Shown: positions 1-7,366, counted from the stretch's first letter. The stretch is 19,682 bases of DNA from Lachnospiraceae bacterium UBA2860 (GCA_002350625.1 DEFE01000031.1:1-19682), one strand, 5' to 3'. A program made the numbers and translations. The notes: a model not told the origin generated them from the letters alone.

Positions 1-80
1 TTGTTGACGTTGAACGCGCCGATCGCGTAACCACCGTCATAAGCCTTTTTAAACATTTCGGTTGAAGTAACTAAAGCCAT
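1..80 (-). CDS. fba: Class II fructose-bisphosphate aldolase, N-terminal fragment
   Basis: Only the first 26 codons lie in the window; the gene runs off the left edge. The visible N-terminus begins MALVTSTEMFKKAYDGGYA and continues IGAFNVNN, which matches the start of class II (zinc-dependent) fructose-bisphosphate aldolases. That enzyme cleaves fructose 1,6-bisphosphate to dihydroxyacetone phosphate and glyceraldehyde 3-phosphate in cytoplasmic glycolysis. The ATG at 80 is preceded by a strong AAGGAGG ribosome binding site about 7 bases upstream. A good promoter lies at 151-179, so the gene probably has its own transcript. The zinc ligands and active site are outside the window, so the identification rests on the N-terminus alone. 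Confidence 0.85.
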   Translation of the reverse strand, partial: MALVTSTEMFKKAYDGGYAIGAFNVN

Positions 81-150
81 GGGAATCATCCTCCTTGTGC
101 TGTGTGCTGGTGCCCCGCTTTTCTCTGATAAAGGGCACTTCTAATCATTA

Positions 151-179
151 AGTTTATTACGAAAACCGGCCGCCGTCAA
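151..179 (-). promoter_or_regulatory. Predicted sigma-A promoter for fba
   Basis: Read on the minus strand, TTGACG (174-179) and TAAACT (151-156) are separated by exactly 17 bases. This gives a start site near 144 and a leader of about 65 bases before the aldolase ATG. The spacer is GC-rich because it overlaps one arm of the inverted repeat at 164-214. No start site has been measured. Confidence 0.5.
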
Positions 180-214
180 TGGCTGATCCTCCCCCTTGGG
201 AAAGCGGCCGGGTT
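159..214 (-). terminator. Possible terminator after the phosphomannomutase gene
   Basis: AACCGGCCGC (164-173) and GCGGCCGGGTT (204-214) form a GC-rich stem of about 10 pairs with one bulge and a loop of about 30 bases. On the minus strand the stem is followed by a short TTTT. It lies between the stop of the phosphomannomutase gene (234) and fba. The long loop and short U-tract make it a weak candidate, and it overlaps the fba promoter. The rest of the 81-233 gap holds the fba leader and ribosome binding site. Confidence 0.35.
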
Positions 215-233
215 CCCTTCTTTTCTTTCCTGA

Positions 234-1778
234 TCAGCGCGTGAGCTCCGGATAGGCGGCAAAGAACGGCTCAAGTCTCGAAAGGATGATGTCCGTGCCT
301 CCCTTACTGCCGGCTTCCAGATTCATCGGGAGCACGGGGTCGTGAAGCGACATGCGGAGCAGCACCCAGCCCTTGACCTCGCTGTCGTCAAAAGCGATGC
401 GGATGCCTTCGTAATTCGGCTCGACGATATGCCAGCCTTTGCTTTCGGCCATCCGGCGGAAGTCGGCGAGCACCTTCTCTCCCACGGCCCTGAAATCCTC
501 CGCCGTGATGCGGAAGCGGACCTCGCGGGACTCCGCGGGCGACTTCATGTCGGCGATCAGGGATTCGATGCTCTTTCCTTCCCGCATGAGCTGCGCCATC
601 TTGATGATGATCTTCACGGAGATATAGGCGCCGTCGTCAGAGAAATGGTTCTCCTTAAACGCGCCGTGCCCGCTCGTCTCGATCGCAAGCTCGCAGCGCT
701 CTCCCGCCGCGTTCAGCTCGATGCCCTTGTCGATGACATTCTTGTAGCCGCGCTTGAAGCGGAGGTGCTTAAGGCCGAGCTTCTTCTCAAGGAACTCGGT
801 GAGCTCGTCTGACGTCACGGAGTCGGTGACCACCGTCGACCCCGGCGCACTCTCCGCGACGATCGCGGAAAGAAGCCCGATGAGCGTGTTTCTGTTGACC
901 TCCGTCCCGTCGGCAAAGACGACAGCGCCGCGGTCCCCGTCGCAGTCAAAGATGACGCCGAGATCCGCGCCGGCCGTCACCGTCGCGTTCCTCGCGGCCT
1001 CCATGGCCGCTCCGTCCTCGGGATTCGGCACATGGTTCGGGAAGTGTCCGTCCGGATCAAGGAAGACGCTGCCGGAGATATCCGCGCCGAGCGGCCTTAG
1101 GATCTGCTCCGCGAAGAAGCCCGACGCGCCGTTTCCGGCGTCGACGATGATTTTGAGGCCCTTCAGCGGGTGGAGGCGGTCCTCCGCCGCGACCGCTTCG
1201 CAGATAATCTGCTTCATCGCCTCCGCGTAGACGCCGGCCATGTCAAAGGGCACGGCTGCGCGCGAGGGCGCCGGAAGCGCCTCCGCCGACACAAACTGCT
1301 CCGCGTCCTCTCTGCCCAAGGCTTCCGCGCAGGCGGATGCGCGCCCGAGAATCTCTGTCAGCTGCGTCTTCTCAAGGCTCCCTTCCTTCGTGAAAAACTT
1401 CATCCCGTTCCTGTTGAACGGCAGATGGGACGCGGTCAGCATCACGGACCCGTCAAAATCGCTCTTGTGGAGAATCGTCGACTGGAACATCGCCGGCGTC
1501 GTGATCAGACCGCAGTCATAAACTTCCGCGTCCCCGAGGCCGCGGATCGCCGCAGCCATCAGCACGTCCGCCGTGACGCGGCTGTCGTGCCCGATCCCGA
1601 TGCGCAGGTCAGAGACCTCCTTGCCGAGCTTCTCAGCGAGAAAAGCCGCGAAGGCATTTGCGATAAACGTCACGAGTCCCTCTGTCAGCGTGCGCTCCTC
1701 GCTCTCCGTCGCGATCGCCGCGCCGCGCACGTCGTTGCCGTTCTGCAGCCGCATGAAATACTTCTCAAAACGAGCCAT
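234..1778 (-). CDS. Phosphomannomutase/phosphoglucomutase family protein
   Basis: A 514-residue alpha-D-phosphohexomutase, expected to interconvert hexose 1- and 6-phosphates in the cytoplasm to supply sugar nucleotides for wall or glycan synthesis. The four family signatures are present in order: phosphoserine loop TASHLPFNRNG (Ser117), metal loop DCDGDR (278-283), sugar-binding loop ETSGH (367-371) and a C-terminal phosphate-binding region starting RMSLHDP (475-481). The first and last differ from the usual TASHNP and RPSGTEP forms. The frame is open to 1871, but the ATG at 1778 is chosen because GGAGGTG lies just upstream and the family N-terminus fits; the longer start would overlap the preceding gene. 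It starts 41 bases after the DUF5722 gene with no visible terminator, so it may share that operon. Substrate preference cannot be read here. Confidence 0.88.
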   Translation of the reverse strand: MARFEKYFMRLQNGNDVRGAAIATESEERTLTEGLVTFIANAFAAFLAEKLGKEVSDLRIGIGHDSRVTADVLMAAAIRGLGDAEVYDCGLITTPAMFQSTILHKSDFDGSVMLTASHLPFNRNGMKFFTKEGSLEKTQLTEILGRASACAEALGREDAEQFVSAEALPAPSRAAVPFDMAGVYAEAMKQIICEAVAAEDRLHPLKGLKIIVDAGNGASGFFAEQILRPLGADISGSVFLDPDGHFPNHVPNPEDGAAMEAARNATVTAGADLGVIFDCDGDRGAVVFADGTEVNRNTLIGLLSAIVAESAPGSTVVTDSVTSDELTEFLEKKLGLKHLRFKRGYKNVIDKGIELNAAGERCELAIETSGHGAFKENHFSDDGAYISVKIIIKMAQLMREGKSIESLIADMKSPAESREVRFRITAEDFRAVGEKVLADFRRMAESKGWHIVEPNYEGIRIAFDDSEVKGWVLLRMSLHDPVLPMNLEAGSKGGTDIILSRLEPFFAAYPELTR

Positions 1779-1819
1779 AGTCCTTACACCTCCTGCTTTA
1801 TGATGACTTTCCTTCAGGG

Positions 1820-3997
1820 TTATTTCCCTGTAAATCTCGATTCGGCAAAGCCGGGGATCGCCTGCTTCCACGACGAGATGCCGACCGTCTTCAGGGCGTC
1901 CGCCGTATAGCGCTTCCAGGATCCCGTATCCATATACTTAAAGACCTGCACAGCTTTCTTCGGCGCGTCAAAGGACGACCCGTAGATCCCGAGCCTGAAG
2001 CCGGCGGCATTTTCGCCGGGATCGTCCTTCTCCCTGTGGATCCCGATCATGTCGATGTCCGGATTGAACTCTGTCAGATAGTACGCGTAGGCGATTCCCG
2101 CCGCCTGCTCCGCCTGCATATCCTTCCCGTTATAGAGCGAATTGATCCCCGTCTCCGGGAGGATGATGTGGACGTTCGACCCGTAGGTCTTCTTGATATA
2201 AGACGCGACATAGGCCATATTGAGCGGCACATACTGCTGCGTGAGCGCCGAATCCGAAACCAGAGAGCTGCGGTTCCACACGCGCGGATCCTGCTCCGGC
2301 GAGGGATACGGGTGCAGCGCCACGTCGAAGTGTATATTTCCTTCCTTCTTCAGCTGGGCGGCGATCGACGCGAGCACCGTTTTCGCGTTGTAGCTGTATC
2401 CCAGGTCAAAGGAAAGATTCCAGTTGTGGTCGAAGGACAGATAGGTGCGCGCGTTGGCGTACCGGCTCTTGACCGCCGTGTTGAACAGCCGGAAGGAATC
2501 GCAGTAGTCCTTGATGAACCGGCTGTAGGTCACACTCCCGCTGAAGCAATACGTGCGGAACTGATTCGACTCATTGCCGAAGATCCAGTTGCCGACCAGC
2601 GCGCCGCCCGAAGTAAAATACTCCGCGACGCAGGCGAACATCGCCTCGAGCCTCTTCCTGTTCGCGTTCACCGTGTTGAGCCCGAAGATCGCGCTCTTCG
2701 ACTTGTCCGCCTTCGCGGCGGACGGAAGCATATAATCGGTCAGGCCGGGATCAGACAGATAGAAGACGCCCGTCACGACGATGCCGTTGTCCCGCAGCTT
2801 CTTCAGATACGCCTGGTAGGAAAGAATGGACGCCGAGAACTCATAGGTCTTCCCCTCATACGTATACTTCAGGCCGCTGCCGCGGAGAAACTGCTCGATC
2901 GGGAAGTCGGCGATCACATGGCTTAAGTTAAGCTCTGCGGCTTTATTCACATAGAGATCGCCGGCGATCAGCATCTTGAGGCCCTTCTTCGTGCCCCGCT
3001 TTGCCTTCGGAAATGCCGTCCGCACGGGCGCGCAGGCCTCCGGATTCTCGATGTACCAGGGATTGCTCGCCACTTTATAACTGCTCCCGTCCTTCACGCC
3101 CAGGAGGAGCTTGCACATGAGAAGTGAATCCGCGCTGTCTTTACGGAGCGGCGCCGTCAAGGTGACGGAGGTTCCTTTGACCGTGGCCGAAGCGGCGGGT
3201 GAAGCATCCTTCAGCGACGAGACGTAGGAAGGTACGCCGAAGAGAGAGACGCTGAGCCCGTCCTTCTCGGTGGTCACTGCCGTCACGACGACATTTGCGC
3301 CGCTGATCCTCGCCGACGTGATCTCAAAGCTGTTCTTCGTCACGTTCTTCGCAGAGGAAGCCGCTTCCTTCGCGAGACGCGCAGCCTCCTTCGCGCTGCC
3401 GGCGCGGCCCTCTTTTCTGCCCTTCGTGACGTAATGCTTCAGAATGGCGTAATCGTCGTCCTTATACTTCTTCCTGACGTCCGCATTGTGCGCGCGGTAA
3501 TAGGCGTAGCTGTAGACGGACTTGTAATCCTTTCCCTTGTAGACCGTCACCGGGTCCTTCATCTTTTTGATGCCGGTGCGGGTCGCCTTTCCCTTCGCGG
3601 TCTTATAGCCCGTCTTCATGTAGTGCAGATAGTACTTCCTGTAATTCAGGCGGTACTTCTTTCTCAGGGCGGGATTGCCGTAGCGGTACGACTTCACATT
3701 GAACGTGCTGATCGCCTGATGCTGCTTCATCATGCCCTTCGTGACAAAGTAGCGGATCGCCTTCTTGTCGTCGCCCCCCACAAGCTTCTTTACAGCCGGA
3801 TACTTCTTCATGTAGTAGCTGTAATTATAGACGCGCTTGTAGTTGACGCCCTGATAGACCGTCGTCCCTTTCTTAGCCGCCATGGCCGGGGACGCGGTCG
3901 CAAAAAGGAGCATAAAAAGAAGAAGCACGTATCGTGCAGCTGTCACTGTTCTCCGCGTGCTTCTCTTCTTTTGACTTAACAGATATATCATGTTCAT
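1820..3997 (-). CDS. Secreted DUF5722-like protein with tyrosine-rich wall repeats
   Basis: A 725-residue exported protein. The signal peptide has a KKRSTRR n-region, a hydrophobic core (23-33) and an AMA-A cleavage site near residue 40. Residues 47-198 hold about three tyrosine-rich repeats of the form VYxGxxYKxVYxYxYY...HYVTKGRKEGR, a type common in surface proteins of Lachnospiraceae. Residues 222-320 look like a beta-sandwich. The region 335-690 resembles DUF5722, with a TIM-barrel glycosidase look: FGNE (Glu476), ALHPYPSP (around 562) and LPETG (Glu615) are spaced like the acid/base and nucleophile of clan GH-A enzymes. No substrate can be named. The ATG overlaps the preceding stop (ATGA), implying translational coupling to the regulatory genes upstream; there is no strong ribosome binding site of its own. 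The family name is from memory; the catalytic role is inferred. Confidence 0.8.
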   Translation of the reverse strand: MNMIYLLSQKKRSTRRTVTAARYVLLLFMLLFATASPAMAAKKGTTVYQGVNYKRVYNYSYYMKKYPAVKKLVGGDDKKAIRYFVTKGMMKQHQAISTFNVKSYRYGNPALRKKYRLNYRKYYLHYMKTGYKTAKGKATRTGIKKMKDPVTVYKGKDYKSVYSYAYYRAHNADVRKKYKDDDYAILKHYVTKGRKEGRAGSAKEAARLAKEAASSAKNVTKNSFEITSARISGANVVVTAVTTEKDGLSVSLFGVPSYVSSLKDASPAASATVKGTSVTLTAPLRKDSADSLLMCKLLLGVKDGSSYKVASNPWYIENPEACAPVRTAFPKAKRGTKKGLKMLIAGDLYVNKAAELNLSHVIADFPIEQFLRGSGLKYTYEGKTYEFSASILSYQAYLKKLRDNGIVVTGVFYLSDPGLTDYMLPSAAKADKSKSAIFGLNTVNANRKRLEAMFACVAEYFTSGGALVGNWIFGNESNQFRTYCFSGSVTYSRFIKDYCDSFRLFNTAVKSRYANARTYLSFDHNWNLSFDLGYSYNAKTVLASIAAQLKKEGNIHFDVALHPYPSPEQDPRVWNRSSLVSDSALTQQYVPLNMAYVASYIKKTYGSNVHIILPETGINSLYNGKDMQAEQAAGIAYAYYLTEFNPDIDMIGIHREKDDPGENAAGFRLGIYGSSFDAPKKAVQVFKYMDTGSWKRYTADALKTVGISSWKQAIPGFAESRFTGK

Positions 3998-4569
3998 CCC
4001 ATCTTCTTGTAGATGACCATCTCCACATCGCGGCCGCTGATGCTCACTTTGATCTCATCGGCCACATGGGTGACGACGGACTTCTCGAGTTCGTCATACG
4101 CTTCCTTCGCCTGTTCGTCCTGCTGCGCCATGCGCGCCATGATCACATCCTGATAGGCGTTCATCGACCAGCTCATGCTTGATGTCATGGTATCCGGCGA
4201 AACATTGGAAAACATCGGCATGCCGTCGATCGGATCGAAGAACGTGCGGATTCTGCCCATAAAGCCGCGGGCAGCCTCGTTCTTGCCGGTCGTGGAGGAA
4301 GCCAGAAGCTTCTGCTTCTGCTCGAAGTCCATAAATGTCTCCACGGCAAGATGCAGCTTAAAAAGCCCCTTGTCCGCCTCGATCCAGAAGCGGCCTTCGG
4401 CGGTGCCGGTCAGCGACCGCATAAGGCCGAGCATCTCCTCGGTCAAGAGACGCAGGTGCAGCGCATCCTTTCCCTGAATACCCACAAAAGACGCTGTCTT
4501 TTCCGCTTGCAAAAGCGCGGCGTCCATCCCGTCGCCGTCGCTTTTAATCCATATGACATCTGACTTCAT
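3994..4569 (-). CDS. Unrecognised protein, possible degenerate GHKL ATPase fold
   Basis: A 191-residue cytoplasmic protein that I cannot assign to a named family. Residues 36-80 (LHLRLLTEEMLGLMRSL, then an FWIEAD strand) look like the N-box helix and next strand of an RsbW-type GHKL ATPase, and the C-terminal KVSISGRDVEMVIYKK resembles a closing strand of that fold. The G1 and G2 nucleotide-binding boxes (DxGxP and GGxG types) are absent. In their place, residues 95-160 are rich in Met, Ser and Gln (for example MTSSMSWSMN). It may bind a partner rather than ATP. The ATG at 4569 has a GGAGG site overlapping the end of the STAS gene 18 bases away, and the stop overlaps the next start (ATGA). 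The gene is real; its fold is inference. Confidence 0.75.
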   Translation of the reverse strand: MKSDVIWIKSDGDGMDAALLQAEKTASFVGIQGKDALHLRLLTEEMLGLMRSLTGTAEGRFWIEADKGLFKLHLAVETFMDFEQKQKLLASSTTGKNEAARGFMGRIRTFFDPIDGMPMFSNVSPDTMTSSMSWSMNAYQDVIMARMAQQDEQAKEAYDELEKSVVTHVADEIKVSISGRDVEMVIYKKMG

Positions 4570-4587
4570 CTGTGCCAGCGCCTCCGC

Positions 4588-4884
4588 TTACTCGATGGTC
4601 AGGATATCAGAGAAGCCTGTCACCTCGAAGATCTCCATGACCATCTCGCTGACATGGACCACCTTCATCGAGCCCTGCTGTGTCATCGCCTTCTGAGCCG
4701 TCAGAAGGACGCGGAGTCCTGCTGAAGAGATATACTCCAGATCGGCAAAATCAAATGTGAGCTCCGTAACGCCGTCAAGGCTCTCCTTGAGCTCCTTCTC
4801 GAGATCCGGAGCCGTCATCGTGTCAAGTCTTCCCTCGAGAGCGATTGTGAGTGCGGTGCCTTCCTGCTTCTTTGTGATTGTCAT
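4588..4884 (-). CDS. STAS-domain anti-sigma factor antagonist (RsbV/SpoIIAA-like)
   Basis: A 98-residue single STAS domain of normal length for the family. Such proteins bind an RsbW-type kinase when unphosphorylated and release its captive partner; the kinase inactivates them by phosphorylating one serine. The phosphoacceptor loop DLEYISSAGLRVLL is at 48-61, with Ser54 at the position of SpoIIAA Ser58. The N-terminal EGRLDTMTAPDLE motif (17-29) is also typical. AAGGAGG lies 7 bases before the ATG. It follows the kinase gene by 29 bases, the usual arrangement of a partner-switch pair, but no sigma factor gene is adjacent and the true target is unknown. Confidence 0.93.
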   Translation of the reverse strand: MTITKKQEGTALTIALEGRLDTMTAPDLEKELKESLDGVTELTFDFADLEYISSAGLRVLLTAQKAMTQQGSMKVVHVSEMVMEIFEVTGFSDILTIE

Positions 4885-4913
4885 AGCTAACCTCCTTAAT
4901 TTATCTATACTGC

Positions 4914-5330
4914 TCAGTTATTCCTGATTTTCTTTCGAATGGTTATGATGTTGCAGCCGTCCTCATATCTGTATGCGATATCATCCATCAGCTTCCGGAC
5001 GAGGAAGATGCCGAGCCCGCCGATCTGCCGCTCGCTTGCGGACAATGTGACGTCCGGCTGTTCTACCATGAGCGGGTTGAAGGGAACGCCGCGATCCGTA
5101 AACCGGATCACTGCGTCGCCGGCCGCATCGTCATATGAAAAGCTTACCCTGCACTTCCCGCCGTCTTTCTCATAGGCGTAGTTGATTACATTCGCCAGCA
5201 GCTCGTCGACGGCAACCGCAATCTGGTGCCGTATTTTCTCACTGCAGTTCAGCGATGTCAACTCGCTTTCTATGAAGTCGGCCGCCTGCCGGATATCCTG
5301 CAGGGTCGCATTAATCGTCACTTCCTTCAT
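4914..5330 (-). CDS. ATP-binding anti-sigma factor (RsbW-like serine kinase)
   Basis: A 138-residue GHKL-fold protein of typical RsbW/SpoIIAB length. It should bind a sigma factor or other target and phosphorylate the STAS antagonist encoded next to it. The N-box AVDELLANVINYAY (40-53) includes Glu43 and Asn47, the G1 box is FTDRGVPFNP (77-86), and the G2 box is IGGLGIFLVRKLMDD (103-117). All nucleotide-binding elements look intact. The ATG at 5330 follows a GGAGG site, and the operon promoter with a perfect TATAAT lies 30-60 bases upstream. It is the first gene of a run leading through the STAS protein and an unknown protein to a secreted DUF5722 protein. Confidence 0.93.
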   Translation of the reverse strand: MKEVTINATLQDIRQAADFIESELTSLNCSEKIRHQIAVAVDELLANVINYAYEKDGGKCRVSFSYDDAAGDAVIRFTDRGVPFNPLMVEQPDVTLSASERQIGGLGIFLVRKLMDDIAYRYEDGCNIITIRKKIRNN

Positions 5331-5360
5331 AAGCCCGCCTCCGTCTCCAGACTGATAACT

Positions 5361-5389
5361 ATTATATAGGATTTATCGTCTTTCAACAA
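5361..5389 (-). promoter_or_regulatory. Predicted promoter of the partner-switch/DUF5722 operon
   Basis: On the minus strand, TTGTTG (5384-5389) and a perfect TATAAT (5361-5366) are separated by 17 bases, placing the start near 5354, about 24 bases before the RsbW-like ATG. The surrounding 5341-5410 is AT-rich in an otherwise GC-rich window. The weak -35 could mean a regulated promoter. Confidence 0.6.
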
Positions 5390-5417
5390 GAGGATAGGTA
5401 CATAAGATAAATTTCTC

Positions 5418-5451
5418 AAAAAAGCACACCGCCTGACCGGTGGTGTGCTTT
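5418..5451 (-). terminator. Rho-independent terminator after tsf
   Basis: On the minus strand, AAAGCACACC pairs with GGTGTGCTTT around a loop of about 11 bases, followed at once by six T residues. It lies 20 bases beyond the tsf stop and separates the rpsB-tsf operon from the next promoter. This is the clearest terminator in the window. Confidence 0.92.
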
Positions 5452-5470
5452 AGAGTGACAGGTTGTGCGA

Positions 5471-6403
5471 TCAGGCCTTTCTCTGAGCCGCCACTTCCTC
5501 TGCGAAGTTCTCGACCTTTTTCTCGATGCCTTCGCCGGTTTCGAAGCGGATGAAGCCTTTCACATTGACGTTCGCGCCATTGGCCTTGCCGACCTCGGCG
5601 ATGTACTTGCCGACTGTCTGCTTTCCGTCTTCGGCCTTGACATAGACCTGATCCTGCAGGCAGATGTCCGCGAGCTCTTTGTTGATGCGGCCCATCACCA
5701 TGCCGTTCCAGATCTTCTCGTTGGCGTTCGGCTTCTCGTTCTTGGCGGCGGCGAGCAGGACTTCCTTTTCCTTCTCGATGTAATCCTGGTCGACCTCGGC
5801 GCGGCTGTTGTACTTCGGGCGCATCGCCGCGACCTGCATCGCCACGTTCTTAGCCATGTCCACGATCGCGTCGTTCACGACGTCCGTCTCGACATCCAGG
5901 AGGACGACGATCTTGCCGCCGGCGTGCGTGTAGACCGTGATGAATCCGTTTTCCTCTTCCATCTTCGCGAAGCGGCGGATCTTCAGGTTTTCAGAGATCA
6001 CGGCGATCGCCGCGACGAGCGCATCGTTCACGGACTTGCCGTCTTCAAACTTCCACGACTCGGCGAGGAAGTCCTCAAGGTTCTCTGCGCCCGATCCCAT
6101 CGCCTGCTCGGCGACCTTGTTCACGAAGCCCTTGAAGAGATCATTCTTGGCAACGAAGTCTGTCTCAGAGTTGACTTCCACGACGACGGCCTTCTTGCCG
6201 TCCGGGGAGACGAGGCCCTGGCACAGGCCTTCCGCCGCGATGCGGTCAGCCTTCTTGGCGGCCTTCATCATGCCGTTCTCGCGGAGGTAATCAATCGCCT
6301 TCTCCAGATCGCCGAGTGTCTCCGTCAGCGCCTTCTTGCAGTCCATCATGCCTGCGCCGCTCTTCTCGCGCAGCTCTTTTACCATTGCAGCTGTAATTGC
6401 CAT
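5471..6403 (-). CDS. tsf: Translation elongation factor Ts
   Basis: A 310-residue EF-Ts, the nucleotide exchange factor that removes GDP from EF-Tu in the cytoplasm. The N-terminal UBA-like domain begins MAITAAMVKELREKSGAGMM and continues DCKKAL, and the core signature TDFVAKN is at residues 81-87. Two dimerisation subdomains follow; the length suits Clostridia-type EF-Ts with an extended insert. The ATG at 6403 has AAGGAG about 9 bases upstream. It lies 51 bases after rpsB, the near-universal gene order, and ends at a strong terminator. A short inverted repeat (TAAACT-AC-AGTTTA, 6421-6434) sits in the rpsB-tsf gap. Nothing looks broken. Confidence 0.98.
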   Translation of the reverse strand: MAITAAMVKELREKSGAGMMDCKKALTETLGDLEKAIDYLRENGMMKAAKKADRIAAEGLCQGLVSPDGKKAVVVEVNSETDFVAKNDLFKGFVNKVAEQAMGSGAENLEDFLAESWKFEDGKSVNDALVAAIAVISENLKIRRFAKMEEENGFITVYTHAGGKIVVLLDVETDVVNDAIVDMAKNVAMQVAAMRPKYNSRAEVDQDYIEKEKEVLLAAAKNEKPNANEKIWNGMVMGRINKELADICLQDQVYVKAEDGKQTVGKYIAEVGKANGANVNVKGFIRFETGEGIEKKVENFAEEVAAQRKA

Positions 6404-6454
6404 TTTATTATTCTCCTTAGTAAACTACAGTTTATATCCGACCTGCCCGCTTGA

Positions 6455-7225
6455 TTACGATTCCTTTGCCGCCTGCTCCGACGCCTCATCCGGATACGCC
6501 GTGTAACCTTCGGCCGGGATCTCGGAAGCGTCTGCTTCCATCTGGCCCTGGTTCGCCTCGACGACGGCGTCCGCCATCTTGGAGACGATCAGCTTGACGG
6601 CGCGGATCGCGTCATCGTTGCCCGGGATCACGTATGTCAGCTCTTCCGGATCGCAGTTGGTGTCGCAGATGCCGATGAGCGGGATGTTCAGCGTGTGCGC
6701 TTCCTGGACACAGATGCGCTCCTTCTTCGGGTCGACGATAAAGATCGCGTCCGGGAGCTTCTTCATGTCGCGGATGCCGCCGAGGTTCTTCTCGAGCTTC
6801 TCGTGCTCTTTCTTCAGCTTCAGGACTTCCTTCTTCGGAAGGGCCTCAAATGTGCCGTCCTCAGCCATCGCCTCGATATCCTTCATTCTCTTGATACGGC
6901 TCTGGATCGTGCGGAAGTTCGTGAGCATGCCGCCGAGCCATCTCTCATTGACATAGAACATGCCGCAGCGGGCCGCCTCTGTGCGGATCGCGTCCTGCGC
7001 CTGCTTCTTCGTGCCGACAAAGAGGATCTTTCCTCCGTGCGCCACGATGTCGCCCACGGCGTTGTATGCATCGTCTACCATGCCGACCGTCTTCTGCAGG
7101 TCGATGATGTAGATGCCGTTGCGCTCCGTGTAGATGTACGGCTTCATCTTGGGGTTCCAGCGTCTCGTCTGATGACCGAAGTGGACGCCTGCTTCAAGCA
7201 GCTGCTTCATGGAAATAACACTCAT
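6455..7225 (-). CDS. rpsB: 30S ribosomal protein S2
   Basis: A 256-residue S2 protein, which binds the 16S rRNA head/body junction in the small ribosomal subunit. The N-terminus MSVISMKQLLEAGVHFGHQT followed by RRWNPKMKPYI, and the internal FVGTKKQAQDAI and RWLGGMLTN motifs, are diagnostic. The frame is open for 34 codons upstream, but the ATG at 7225 is chosen because AAGGAGA lies 8 bases before it and the protein then starts exactly as the family does. The C-terminal tail is acidic and Ala/Glu-rich. It is the first gene of the rpsB-tsf operon, with a promoter at 7335-7363 and a leader of about 100 bases that may carry control structure. Confidence 0.98.
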   Translation of the reverse strand: MSVISMKQLLEAGVHFGHQTRRWNPKMKPYIYTERNGIYIIDLQKTVGMVDDAYNAVGDIVAHGGKILFVGTKKQAQDAIRTEAARCGMFYVNERWLGGMLTNFRTIQSRIKRMKDIEAMAEDGTFEALPKKEVLKLKKEHEKLEKNLGGIRDMKKLPDAIFIVDPKKERICVQEAHTLNIPLIGICDTNCDPEELTYVIPGNDDAIRAVKLIVSKMADAVVEANQGQMEADASEIPAEGYTAYPDEASEQAAKES

Positions 7226-7271
7226 TTTGCTTCTCCTTCTTTGAAATGGTTTTTCTTCCATATGCTTCCCT

Positions 7272-7315
7272 CCGGACAACCCCGCGGGGCACCTGTACCG
7301 GAATCCACATATGTG
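7272..7315 (-). promoter_or_regulatory. Structured rpsB leader with a perfect palindrome
   Basis: Within the predicted rpsB 5' leader, CCGGACA (7272-7278) can pair with TGTACCGG (7294-7301, one bulged base) around an inner CCCC-GC-GGGG element. Just upstream, near the predicted transcription start, CACATATGTG (7306-7315) is a perfect 10-base palindrome. Ribosomal protein leaders are often autoregulatory, so this is a candidate S2 feedback site, but no known motif is recognised. Confidence 0.3.
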
Positions 7316-7334
7316 CTTTTTTTGCAACTTTCAC

Positions 7335-7363
7335 ATTTTAGCATGCTCCAAAAGGCACGTCAA
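7335..7363 (-). promoter_or_regulatory. Strong promoter for rpsB-tsf
   Basis: On the minus strand, TTGACG (7358-7363) and TAAAAT (7335-7340) are separated by exactly 17 bases, close to the sigma-A consensus. The predicted start is near 7328, with a leader of about 100 bases. The -35 box begins 4 bases after the stop of the upstream HAD-CPBP gene, and no terminator separates them, so some read-through is likely. Confidence 0.75.
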
Positions 7364-7366
7364 CAA

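Noticed and set aside
1779..1871. Upstream extension of the phosphohexomutase (start at 1871)
   Set aside because: It would overlap the DUF5722 gene, adds no family sequence, and the ATG at 1778 has a strong GGAGGTG site.
7226..7327. 34-codon extension of rpsB
   Set aside because: It lies in the leader between promoter and a strong ribosome binding site, and S2 starts normally at 7225.
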